In this document: piece after piece, positions 1-4,997 of the stretch
Position numbering within the stretch: position 1 is the stretch's first letter
How the letters are laid out: each line of letters begins with the position of its first letter
DNA from: Chloroflexota bacterium
Lineage (GTDB): Bacteria > Chloroflexota > Anaerolineae > Fen-1058
Direction of reading: 5' to 3'
NCBI GenBank assembly: GCA_016219235.1
Contig: JACRBO010000477.1
Span: 1-5,025, forward strand
DNA: 5,025 nucleotides
Program-made: the position numbers and the translations under genes
The notes under the pieces: model-generated
Seen by the model: the letters and a program-made list of their open reading frames with translations, nothing else
Databases searched by the model: none
Told to the model about the DNA's origin: nothing

Positions 1-369
1 GCGGCGCGCGAAAATATCGCCGGGCAGCAGCAGCACCGGCAAGCGGTTGATCGTCGCCGTGGCCGCGCCCGTGATCATGTTGGTCGCGCCGGGACCGATC
101 GACGTAGTGCAGGCCAGCGTCTGCAAGCGATTCTTCACTTTGGCATAGGCCGTCGCCGCGTGCACCATCGCCTGTTCGTTGCGGACCTGATAGTAACGAA
201 AATCGGGCATCTGCTGCAACGCCTGCCCGATCCCGGCCACGTTGCCGTGCCCGAAAATGCCGAAAATTCCCGCGAAAAACGGCTGCTCGACGCCGTCGCG
301 CTCCACATACTGCTGCTTCAGGAAAGAAATCAAGGCTTGCGCCATCGTCAGACGACGGGTGTCACTCAT
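1..369 (-). CDS. iolD: 3D-(3,5/4)-trihydroxycyclohexane-1,2-dione acylhydrolase (IolD), N-terminal part, cut by window edge
   Basis: This ThDP-dependent cytosolic enzyme hydrolytically opens the ring of trihydroxycyclohexane-1,2-dione to give 5-deoxy-D-glucuronate in myo-inositol catabolism. Only the first 123 residues are present, against about 620-650 in the family. They cover the N-terminal pyrimidine-binding domain. The segment [16 protein letters not shown] (residues 36-51) is very typical of IolD. Glu65 in [12 protein letters not shown] is the expected ThDP-activating glutamate, and [19 protein letters not shown] (88-106) is the standard loop of this fold. The ATG at 369-367 is preceded by GAGG (377-380) with a 7-nt spacer. 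It lies 18 nt after the iolB stop, so it is the second gene of the iolB operon and should share its LacI-type control. The reading frame is open to the left edge with no damage seen. Identification is from remembered family motifs; other ThDP enzymes (acetolactate synthase-like) lack the [11 protein letters not shown] signature. Confidence 0.93.
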   Translation of the reverse strand, partial: MSDTRRLTMAQALISFLKQQYVERDGVEQPFFAGIFGIFGHGNVAGIGQALQQMPDFRYYQVRNEQAMVHAATAYAKVKNRLQTLACTTSIGPGATNMITGAATATINRLPVLLLPGDIFARR

Positions 370-387
370 CCGTTTGCCTCGCACAAG

Positions 388-1284
388 TTAGTTGATAGGA
401 TAGATGGGAATGCGCGGGTCGCGGGTTTGATAAGTGTCTTTGACCCACGCAAAGTTCGGATCGTCGGTGGCGGCCAGACTCTGTGCCGTGCCGACCAGCA
501 CATTGAGATAGTAGGTGGTATATCCAACCGGACTCGATACCGGGTGATAACCTTCCGGGATCAACACCACATCATTGTTGCGGGCGATCACGGCCGCATC
601 GATCGGATAGCCGGCGCGCTGCAGCGGCGATTCGGGATCGGTGTAGATGCGCTGCAGGGCGTAGCCTTCCGGCCGATCGATCTTGTAGTAATACACTTCA
701 TCCAGATCGGCTTCGAGGAGCGTGCCATCCGATTGGACTTTGTGGACATCGTGCTTATGCGGCGGATAGCTCGACCAGTTGCCGCCGGGCGTATAGACTT
801 CGACGATGACCAATCGGGCGCACGGGAAGCCGGGTGGCATGATGCGGTTGATCTGGCGCGTGGCATGGTCGCCGCCGCGAATCTCGATTTCGATGTCGCC
901 GGGCCGCACCAATCGGGGCGGGAAATCAACTTCACCTTTGGCCCATGCTACGGCGAATTCAACATCGGTGACGGCGGTGGCGGTGAACGATGTTTCTCTC
1001 GGCAGATACAGCGCGGTGGGCAAACCGGCAAACACGCTGGCGCGTGAACCAAGATTCTGCCACGCGCCGCGATTCGACTCGACATTCAACTGCCCGCCCA
1101 GCACCACCAGCGCGAGTTCATGATCGCCGGTGGCAAACGACCACGATCGGTTTTGGGACAACCGTCGGGCTTGAAAATTGATCGCGTCCCAGCCGGCGGC
1201 GGCGGGCGTCACTTCGACAATCACATCAGAATTTGGGGAGGGGTTCGGATGGACAACCAGATTATCGGACGTGTATTGTTGCAT
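388..1284 (-). CDS. iolB: 5-deoxy-glucuronate isomerase (IolB)
   Basis: IolB converts 5-deoxy-D-glucuronate, the product of IolD, into 2-deoxy-5-keto-D-gluconate in cytosolic inositol catabolism. The 298-residue product is near the usual 270-300 and belongs to the KduI/IolB bicupin family. The metal site is visible as PPHKHD (174-179, His176 and His178), with Glu196 in DEVYYYKI (195-202) and His247 in PEGYHPVSSPVGYTTYYLN (243-261) as the likely remaining ligands. FAGLPTALYLP (85-95) belongs to the first cupin half. The frame stays open upstream to an ATG at 1353, but I chose the ATG at 1284. It has GAGGAG (1288-1293) in front, with a rather short 3-nt spacer, the family homology begins here, and the upstream extension would run through the operator at 1331-1344. 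It is the first gene of an operon with iolD. Expression is probably driven from the promoter at 1436-1464 and repressed by the adjacent LacI protein. Confidence 0.95.
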   Translation of the reverse strand: MQQYTSDNLVVHPNPSPNSDVIVEVTPAAAGWDAINFQARRLSQNRSWSFATGDHELALVVLGGQLNVESNRGAWQNLGSRASVFAGLPTALYLPRETSFTATAVTDVEFAVAWAKGEVDFPPRLVRPGDIEIEIRGGDHATRQINRIMPPGFPCARLVIVEVYTPGGNWSSYPPHKHDVHKVQSDGTLLEADLDEVYYYKIDRPEGYALQRIYTDPESPLQRAGYPIDAAVIARNNDVVLIPEGYHPVSSPVGYTTYYLNVLVGTAQSLAATDDPNFAWVKDTYQTRDPRIPIYPIN

Positions 1285-1330
1285 GCGCTCCTCGTGAAGC
1301 GGTGATGATCCAGCTGTTAAGAAACTTATT

Positions 1331-1344
1331 TGCACACGTGTGCA
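1331..1344. promoter_or_regulatory. LacI-type operator O2, perfect 14-bp palindrome in the iolB leader
   Basis: TGCACACGTGTGCA is identical to its reverse complement and has the central CG typical of LacI/GalR-family operators (compare the CcpA and PurR sites). It lies in the 5' leader, about 85-98 nt downstream of the predicted transcription start and 47 nt before the iolB ATG. Its centre is 92 bp from the centre of O1 (1423-1436). Binding could act as a roadblock or allow looping with O1. The assignment to the neighbouring LacI protein rests on the same motif occurring in the regulator's own promoter. Confidence 0.8.
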
Positions 1345-1352
1345 CTGAATCA

Positions 1353-1378
1353 CAAAGAAAAAGCCCGATAAAGCGAGC
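1353..1378 (-). terminator. Terminator-like hairpin in the iolB leader (possible attenuator)
   Basis: Read on the minus strand, GCTCG (1374-1378) can pair with CGGGC (1363-1367) across a 6-nt loop. This gives a 5-bp stem with one G-U pair, followed directly by TTTTTCTTTG (1353-1362). The form is that of a small intrinsic terminator, about 50-75 nt into the leader of the iolBD transcript. The stem is weak, and I see no clear competing antiterminator or leader peptide, so it may be only a pause site or chance. Confidence 0.25.
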
Positions 1379-1422
1379 GTTAGTCAACAATGTGTGAGGA
1401 GGATAAAAACAGGGTGCCTTTA

Positions 1423-1436
1423 TGCACACGTGAACA
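1423..1436. promoter_or_regulatory. LacI-type operator O1 over the iolB transcription start
   Basis: TGCACACGTGAACA matches the perfect palindrome at 1331-1344 in 12 of 14 positions, including the whole left half and the central CG. It begins at the last base of the -10 box and covers the predicted +1 near 1429. This is the classical position for a repressor that blocks RNA polymerase. Confidence 0.78.
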
Positions 1437-1464
1437 TTATATTTAGATTGCAAGTGCTTGTCAA
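1436..1464 (-). promoter_or_regulatory. sigma70-type promoter of the iolBD operon, perfect consensus
   Basis: On the minus strand the -35 box is TTGACA (1464-1459) and the -10 box is TATAAT (1441-1436), separated by exactly 17 bp. Both hexamers and the spacing are perfect consensus. The predicted start is near 1429, giving a leader of about 145 nt before iolB. An A/T-rich tract at 1478-1500 lies upstream, at the distal edge of where an UP element would sit. A promoter this strong is expected to need tight repression, which matches the operator overlapping its start site. Confidence 0.88.
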
Positions 1465-1527
1465 GGGGTTTGGCTACCTTTTTATATAGTACTTTATTTC
1501 ACACATGGCTGAATCGAGGTCGCTCGG

Positions 1528-2556
1528 TTAAGTGTTCCGCGGTGCCGCCGTCGAAGCCCGCACGACCAGCTCACCGCTCAGGCCCACTTTTTGTGGCTCT
1601 AACCATTCACCCGATTCGGCGCGCGCTTCCAGCAGGTGCAGCATCATGCGGGCCGCGCCGCTGCCCAGATCGAGTTTGAATTGGCGCAGCGTCGTCAACG
1701 GCGGCGTGAGATAGGCCGCAATGGCGATGTCGTCATAGCCGGCTACAGACATATCCTGCGGCACCCGCAAGCCCGCCTGATGAAGCGCACTGTACACGCC
1801 CACAGCCAGGTTGTCGTTGTAGCAAATAATGGCCGTCGGCCGATCAGGCAGCGACAGGAGGTACTCGGTCGCGGCACTGCCTCCGCCGGGCGTGCTGTGC
1901 GGCGCAAGATGAATGTAGTCTTCAGTCACTTCAATCTGCGATGCTTGCAGTTCTTCCCGGAAGCCCTTTTCGCGTTCGCTGGTCGTCCGGCCGCCCTCCA
2001 CATTGCCCAGAAACGCGATCTTGCGATGCCCTAACGCGATGAGGTGCCGGGTGACGAGGCGAATCCCGTAGCGATCTTCATTGTAAACCAGGTACTTCGA
2101 CTCACCCGAGCCTTCGTTGTTGACAACCACCATCGGGAGACCATACGCGTTGAGTGATTGGCTTTGTTCCGGGCTGAATTGCGGCGCGCACAAGATGACA
2201 CCATCCACCCCACGCTGCACCAACGCCTGCACGATTTCCTTCTCGCGCTGCCGATCGCGATGAGTCACCGTGACAAAGAGGCTGTAGCCGGCCGGATGCA
2301 GCACCTCGTCGATGCCTTGCAGCACTTCACTCCAGAACGGATCGTCGAGCTGGCTGACGATGACGCCCAGCGCGCAGGTGCGCCGGGTTTTCAAGCCTCG
2401 GGCGGTGGCGCTGGGCACATAGCCCATCCGCGCGGCCAGTCGTTTGATTTCGGCGATCGTCTCTTGAGAGATTGCTGGGTGGTCGTGCAGGGCACGTGAC
2501 ACCGTAGTGTGAGACACCCCGGCTGCTTTCGCGATGTCCTTAATAGTGATTGCCAT
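1528..2556 (-). CDS. LacI-family transcriptional repressor, probable regulator of the iol operon
   Basis: This is a 342-residue LacI/GalR-family regulator, the usual family length. The N-terminal helix-turn-helix spans about residues 3-24 (TIKDIAKAAGVSHTTVSRAL), followed by the hinge helix PSATARGLKT (48-57). Leu55 is at the position expected to wedge into the central CG of the operator. The rest is a periplasmic-binding-protein-like sensor domain: LGVIVSQLDDPFWSEVLQGI (63-82), VDGVILCAP (117-125), AIICYNDNLAVGVYSAL (242-258) and VAGYDDIAIAAYLTPPLTTL (271-290). The frame is open to an ATG at 2670, but the ATG at 2556 is chosen. Family homology starts there, GAGG (2562-2565) lies 5 nt upstream, and the longer form would include the gene's own promoter and operator. 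It sits just upstream of iolB on the same strand. A matching operator occurs in both promoters, implying autoregulation and control of iolBD. The ligand (inositol or a catabolic intermediate) is inferred from context. No convincing terminator separates it from iolB. Confidence 0.92.
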   Translation of the reverse strand: MAITIKDIAKAAGVSHTTVSRALHDHPAISQETIAEIKRLAARMGYVPSATARGLKTRRTCALGVIVSQLDDPFWSEVLQGIDEVLHPAGYSLFVTVTHRDRQREKEIVQALVQRGVDGVILCAPQFSPEQSQSLNAYGLPMVVVNNEGSGESKYLVYNEDRYGIRLVTRHLIALGHRKIAFLGNVEGGRTTSEREKGFREELQASQIEVTEDYIHLAPHSTPGGGSAATEYLLSLPDRPTAIICYNDNLAVGVYSALHQAGLRVPQDMSVAGYDDIAIAAYLTPPLTTLRQFKLDLGSGAARMMLHLLEARAESGEWLEPQKVGLSGELVVRASTAAPRNT

Positions 2557-2567
2557 TTTTGCCTCAA

Positions 2568-2581
2568 TGCACACGTGTTCA
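2568..2581. promoter_or_regulatory. LacI-type operator O3 in the regulator's own promoter
   Basis: TGCACACGTGTTCA matches the perfect palindrome at 1331-1344 in 13 of 14 positions. It lies 11 nt upstream of the regulator's ATG, just downstream of its -10 box, over the predicted start near 2580. The same motif at the promoter of the regulator and at the iol promoter is strong evidence that this LacI protein is autoregulated and controls iolBD. Confidence 0.82.
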
Positions 2582-2586
2582 TAACT

Positions 2587-2615
2587 ATTGTGACACACCT
2601 TTGAAGCGGCGTCAA
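2587..2615 (-). promoter_or_regulatory. Probable sigma70-type promoter of the LacI-family gene
   Basis: On the minus strand TTGACG (2615-2610, 5 of 6 to consensus) is followed after 17 bp by CACAAT (2592-2587, 4 of 6). The start would be near 2580, inside operator O3, giving a short leader of about 25 nt. It is clearly weaker than the iolB promoter, as is common for repressor genes. Confidence 0.6.
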
Positions 2616-2669
2616 GACCGAACATTGCTTTTTGTTTTTCAGGTGCAGCGACTTGTTTCAACCATTTCA

Positions 2670-2808
2670 AAGGGGTGTGACTAAACTGGGTTGATCGCCA
2701 GTCAAGACCTCGGAGGTTTCAAGCGACGGTCAAGCCCGACACCTGAGCAGGTGGAAACCTCCGAGGTCTGCGCCCCTCAGGTCATCAACCCGATTTAGTT
2801 ACACCCTT
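2670..2808. repeat. 139-bp nested inverted repeat (MITE-like or REP-like element)
   Basis: The outer arms, 2670-2695 and 2784-2808, are 25-26 nt inverted repeats differing by three substitutions and one indel (arm core GGTTGAT ... ATCAACC). Inside them is a perfect 16-bp inverted pair, 2705-2720 and 2754-2769, with core GACCTCGGAGGTTTC. Each inner arm is itself a small palindrome (ACCTC-G-GAGGT). The centre holds a third hairpin, CACCTG-AG-CAGGTG (2740-2753). No reading frame or target-site duplication is evident. It lies between the permease stop and the -35 box of the LacI gene, so it could insulate the two as a transcription terminator, or be a non-autonomous mobile element. Confidence 0.8.
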
Positions 2809-2818
2809 ATCGCATAAG

Positions 2819-2885
2819 CCACAACAGAACGCAGAGACCGCAAAGACGGAAGGTTTTCTTTCGTGTTCTGTGCGTTCTCTCGTGG
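2819..2885. repeat. Imperfect 67-bp inverted repeat downstream of the permease gene
   Basis: The arm at 2819-2833 (CCACAACAGAACGCA) matches the reverse complement of 2871-2885 in 13 of 15 positions. Weaker pairing continues inward across GA-rich and TC-rich strands. It begins 20 bp past the permease stop codon on the minus strand and could serve as its transcript end, although no T-run follows. It resembles the dispersed 'CAGAGAACGCAGAG' type of intergenic repeat. Confidence 0.55.
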
Positions 2886-2905
2886 CAAGTCTTCGCTGCG
2901 CTGTG

Positions 2906-3658
2906 TTAGTGGCTTTGCGCAAACAGGAGGAGACTGGATACGATTAGCAAGACGACGATCAGCCACTCGAAAGTGCGCTGGTCAACGCGCCCGATCAGCC
3001 AGCGCGCAGCCCACAGTCCCAGCGGGATGAAGAGAAACACCCACCACAGCGACAACAACAGCGGCACACTCAACACGCCCGTAATCAGGAAACCGGGCAG
3101 CTTGATCAGATTGATCAGCGCAAAGAACAACACGCTCGTGGCAACGAACGTCTGGGCGGGCAAACGCAGCAGCAACAGATACGAATTGAAGGCCGGGCCG
3201 CCGCTGTTGAGCATGCCGGACGTGACGCCGGTCACGGCGCCGATTATCGGCGAATGCCAGCCGCGCGGCCGATAGGCCAGCTGCGCCACGCGATCTCCCG
3301 CCAACTTGTAGGCGACGATCACCAGCGCGAAGACACCCAGCACAATGCGCAGCACATTCGCCGGAAGTTGGACCAACAAATATGCGCCGATCGCGACGCC
3401 GACTGTCCCGGCTGGAAGCATCCGCCACACTAGCCGGCTGTCCCATTGGCCCCGATAGGCATACACCGCGATCACGTCTCCGGCGATCAACATCGGCAGC
3501 AAGACGCCCACCGCTTGCGAGACCGGCAGCACCAGACTGAGAACCGGTGTCAACAACGCGCCCAGCGCATTGAAACCGCCCTTGGTCAGGCCAATCAGAA
3601 AACCCAGCGCGGCAATGATAATCGCGACGACGATTGGATCATGGTTGAGTTCGAGCAT
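2906..3658 (-). CDS. Sulfite exporter TauE/SafE (TSUP) family permease
   Basis: A 250-residue, strongly hydrophobic inner-membrane protein, of usual length for the TSUP family (PF01925), which moves sulfite, sulfonates or other small organic anions. The family's two-fold repeat is visible. Half one has GLTKGGFNALGALLTPVLSL (23-42) and LPMLIAGDVIAVYAYRGQWD (54-73). Half two has TGVTSGMLNSGGPAFNSYLL (143-162) and SVLFFALINLIKLPGFLITG (175-194). I estimate seven to eight membrane spans, the last two at about 196-218 and 231-247. The ATG at 3658 is preferred over the ATG at 3703: GGAAG (3664-3668) precedes it by 5 nt, while the longer start falls in the possible -10 box and adds a charged, unconserved tail. 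It stands alone, divergent from the radical-SAM gene. Its substrate cannot be told from sequence, and nothing ties it to inositol use. Confidence 0.88.
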   Translation of the reverse strand: MLELNHDPIVVAIIIAALGFLIGLTKGGFNALGALLTPVLSLVLPVSQAVGVLLPMLIAGDVIAVYAYRGQWDSRLVWRMLPAGTVGVAIGAYLLVQLPANVLRIVLGVFALVIVAYKLAGDRVAQLAYRPRGWHSPIIGAVTGVTSGMLNSGGPAFNSYLLLLRLPAQTFVATSVLFFALINLIKLPGFLITGVLSVPLLLSLWWVFLFIPLGLWAARWLIGRVDQRTFEWLIVVLLIVSSLLLFAQSH

Positions 3659-3701
3659 ATCGACTTCCACTCTGAAAAGTGCGCGGCGCAATGCGCGGCA
3701 C

Positions 3702-3707
3702 ATTCTA
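3702..3707 (-). promoter_or_regulatory. Possible -10 box for the permease gene
   Basis: TAGAAT on the minus strand (5 of 6 to consensus) would place a transcription start near 3695, about 37 nt before the ATG at 3658. I find no matching -35 hexamer at normal spacing, so this is tentative. Confidence 0.3.
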
Positions 3708-3749
3708 CCACGCGGCTATCTCGACAATGTTAGATTGCCGCACCGGTCG

Positions 3750-3763
3750 GCGAATCAATTCGC
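3750..3763. repeat. Short palindromic hairpin in the divergent intergenic region
   Basis: GCGAAT-CA-ATTCGC forms a perfect 6-bp stem with a 2-nt loop. It is set in GC-rich sequence containing two GTCGGC copies (3746-3751 and 3781-3786). It resembles a dispersed intergenic repeat more than an operator, and it lies upstream of both divergent genes. Confidence 0.4.
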
Positions 3764-3833
3764 GGCTACAACGGCTCGAAGTCGGCCTGCGCGATTAGTG
3801 TGGACGCCCTCGCCCCCTACAATCGATCAGCGT

Positions 3834-3862
3834 TTGCCACACGCCCGCTTCCAGCCTACAAT
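3834..3862 (+). promoter_or_regulatory. Promoter of the radical-SAM gene, probably leaderless
   Basis: TTGCCA (3834-3839, 5 of 6 to consensus) and TACAAT (3857-3862, 5 of 6) are separated by exactly 17 bp. Only 6 nt separate TACAAT from the ATG at 3869, so transcription would start at or next to the A of the start codon. No Shine-Dalgarno sequence precedes that ATG, in agreement with a leaderless mRNA. A second CCTACAAT at 3816-3823 lacks a good -35 box. Confidence 0.62.
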
Positions 3863-3868
3863 TCTCGC

Positions 3869-4732
3869 ATGGTCACCGACATTCAAGCCCGCGTTCTGCT
3901 CTCCTCTCACCCCAAACCCGATCCGTGGTTTGGCATCCGCTACACCATGAACCTGTATCGCGGCTGCCAGCATCAGTGCATCTACTGCGACTCGCGCAGC
4001 GAATGCTACCGCATCGACAACTTCGCCGATATTCAGGTCAAGATCAACGCGCTCGACCTCTTGCGCAAAGAACTGCCCCGTAAACGCCAGACAGGCACCA
4101 TCGGCACCGGCTCGATGAACGATCCCTACATGCCGATCGAAGCCGAGCGCAACCTCACGGGCCGCGCGCTTGAGATCATCGCGCAGCATCAATTCCCGGT
4201 GCACATCATTACCAAGAGCGACCTCGTCGTGCGCGACCTTGCCACGCTGCAAACGATCAGCGAAGTCTACGCCGCCGTCAGTTTTACCGTCACCACCGCC
4301 GACGATGATCTGGGCAAACGACTGGAACCCGGCGCGCCCCAAGTCTCAGCCCGCTTTGCCGCCATGCAGCAACTCGCCGCGCACGACATCCTGACCGGCG
4401 TCACACTGATGCCCGTGCTGCCCCTCATCGAAGATACCGAAGAGAACATCGCCGCCATCATCACCCGCGCGCACGATTCCGGCGCGTCGTACGTTTTGCC
4501 GGCCTTCGGCGTGACCTTGCGCGATCGGCAGCGCGACTACTACTACGCCAAACTCGATCGGCTCTTCCCCGGTTTACGTCCCCGTTACGAACGCGCCTTC
4601 GGTCAGCGCTACAGCGCCTCCAGCCCCAACGCCAAACGCCTCACCCAACTCTGCCGCGAACTCTGCGACCGCTACGGCCTCACTCTCAAAATGCCCTTCT
4701 ATCAGCCGCCCACACAACTATCTTTGCTGTAA
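3869..4732 (+). CDS. Radical-SAM protein, SplB-like (COG1533) group, function unknown
   Basis: A 287-residue radical-SAM enzyme of the group often labelled 'SPL family'. The [4Fe-4S] cluster motif is CX3CX2C in RGCQHQCIYCDSR (31-43; Cys33, Cys37, Cys40), which would bind S-adenosylmethionine. Other family marks are GTGSMNDPYMPIE (79-91), VHIITKSDLVVRD (111-123), SFTVTTADDDLGKRLEPGAP (138-157) and GVTLMPVLPLIEDTEENI (177-194), which form the partial TIM barrel. The C-terminal part (YYYAKLDRLFPGL, 224-236; SSPNAKRLTQLCRELC, 251-266) is typical of these proteins. The frame also has a GTG at 3800, but the ATG at 3869 is preferred because conservation starts near ARVLLSSHPKPDPWFG and a promoter ends 6 nt before it. 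It resembles spore photoproduct lyase only in the core and is shorter, so a DNA-repair role should not be assumed. It stands alone, and I see no partner gene or maturation target nearby. Confidence 0.88.
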   Translation: MVTDIQARVLLSSHPKPDPWFGIRYTMNLYRGCQHQCIYCDSRSECYRIDNFADIQVKINALDLLRKELPRKRQTGTIGTGSMNDPYMPIEAERNLTGRALEIIAQHQFPVHIITKSDLVVRDLATLQTISEVYAAVSFTVTTADDDLGKRLEPGAPQVSARFAAMQQLAAHDILTGVTLMPVLPLIEDTEENIAAIITRAHDSGASYVLPAFGVTLRDRQRDYYYAKLDRLFPGLRPRYERAFGQRYSASSPNAKRLTQLCRELCDRYGLTLKMPFYQPPTQLSLL

Positions 4733-4742
4733 CTCCAGTGGC

Positions 4743-4829
4743 GCGTCATAGCGAGGAGCATCCTGAGCGAAGCATAGCGTAGTCGAAGGATGCGACACAT
4801 GCGGTGCAGTGCTCCCGCGAAGCCATCTC
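4743..4829. repeat. Dispersed GTCATTGCGAG-type repeat with an internal CATCCTGAGCGAAG hairpin
   Basis: The left end GCGTCATAGCGAGGAGC (4743-4759) and right end GCGAAGCCATCTC (4817-4829) correspond to the two ends of the 33-bp unit at 4893-4925, in the same orientation. Between them sits a hairpin with arms GCATCCT (4758-4764) and AGGATGC (4787-4793). It begins 10 bp after the radical-SAM stop and may help end that transcript, but there is no T-tract. Confidence 0.5.
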
Positions 4830-4844
4830 CCGCTAACCGGCAAA

Positions 4845-4997
4845 GAGATTGCTTCGCCGTCTTCAGCGGCTGCTCAGAAACTTGCCGCACCGCGTCATTG
4901 CGAGCGCTTTTTGCGAAGCAATCTCAATGTCGATCAACGCCAATTGCCGGTCGAGTAGGAGACTGCTTCGTCGCAAAAAACGCTCCTCGCAGTGACG
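4845..4997. repeat. Cluster of inverted copies of the GTCATTGCGAG...GAAGCAATCTC repeat
   Basis: Unit A (4893-4925) runs CGTCATTGCGAGCG to GCGAAGCAATCTC. Unit B (4959-4997) is the same sequence inverted, with short insertions (CGTCACTGCGAGGAGCG to GCGACGAAGCAGTCTC on the minus strand). The two are separated by 33 bp and could form a long hairpin. A third partial arm, GAGATTGCTTCG (4845-4856), is a perfect 12-bp inverted match to the end of unit A, so alternative pairings are possible. Together with 4743-4829 this fills the gene-free stretch 4733-5025. I see no coding sequence there. Confidence 0.7.

Noticed and set aside
160..1047. Long plus-strand open frame of 295 codons opposite iolB and iolD
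   Set aside because: It lies antisense to two well-identified genes, its product is rich in Arg, His and Gly without family features, and it has no ribosome site. It is a mirror of minus-strand codon bias.
1262..1453. 63-codon minus-strand frame across the iolB leader, possible leader peptide
   Set aside because: Its start lies upstream of the predicted transcription start, within the promoter spacer, and it runs into iolB in another frame.
1498..1511. Possible fourth operator (TTCACACATGGCTG)
   Set aside because: Only half of the palindrome is present and the central CG is missing.
2557..2670. Longer LacI protein beginning at the ATG at 2670
   Set aside because: The 38 extra residues would be encoded by the gene's own promoter and operator, and LacI homology starts at MAITIKDIAKAAGVS.
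3800..3868. Upstream GTG start for the radical-SAM protein
   Set aside because: The extension overlaps the best promoter, has no ribosome site and lacks family similarity.
3827..4342. Minus-strand open frame of 171 codons inside the radical-SAM gene
   Set aside because: It is a complete shadow of a strongly conserved gene and shows no recognisable domain.
3869..4732. Annotation as true spore photoproduct lyase (splB)
   Set aside because: The protein is shorter, only the radical-SAM core is shared, and there is no sporulation context.
4702..4890. 62-codon minus-strand frame after the radical-SAM gene
   Set aside because: It lies mostly in dispersed repeat sequence and has no ribosome site or recognisable domain.
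4743..4997. CRISPR array
   Set aside because: The repeats alternate in orientation, differ in length and have no regular spacers.
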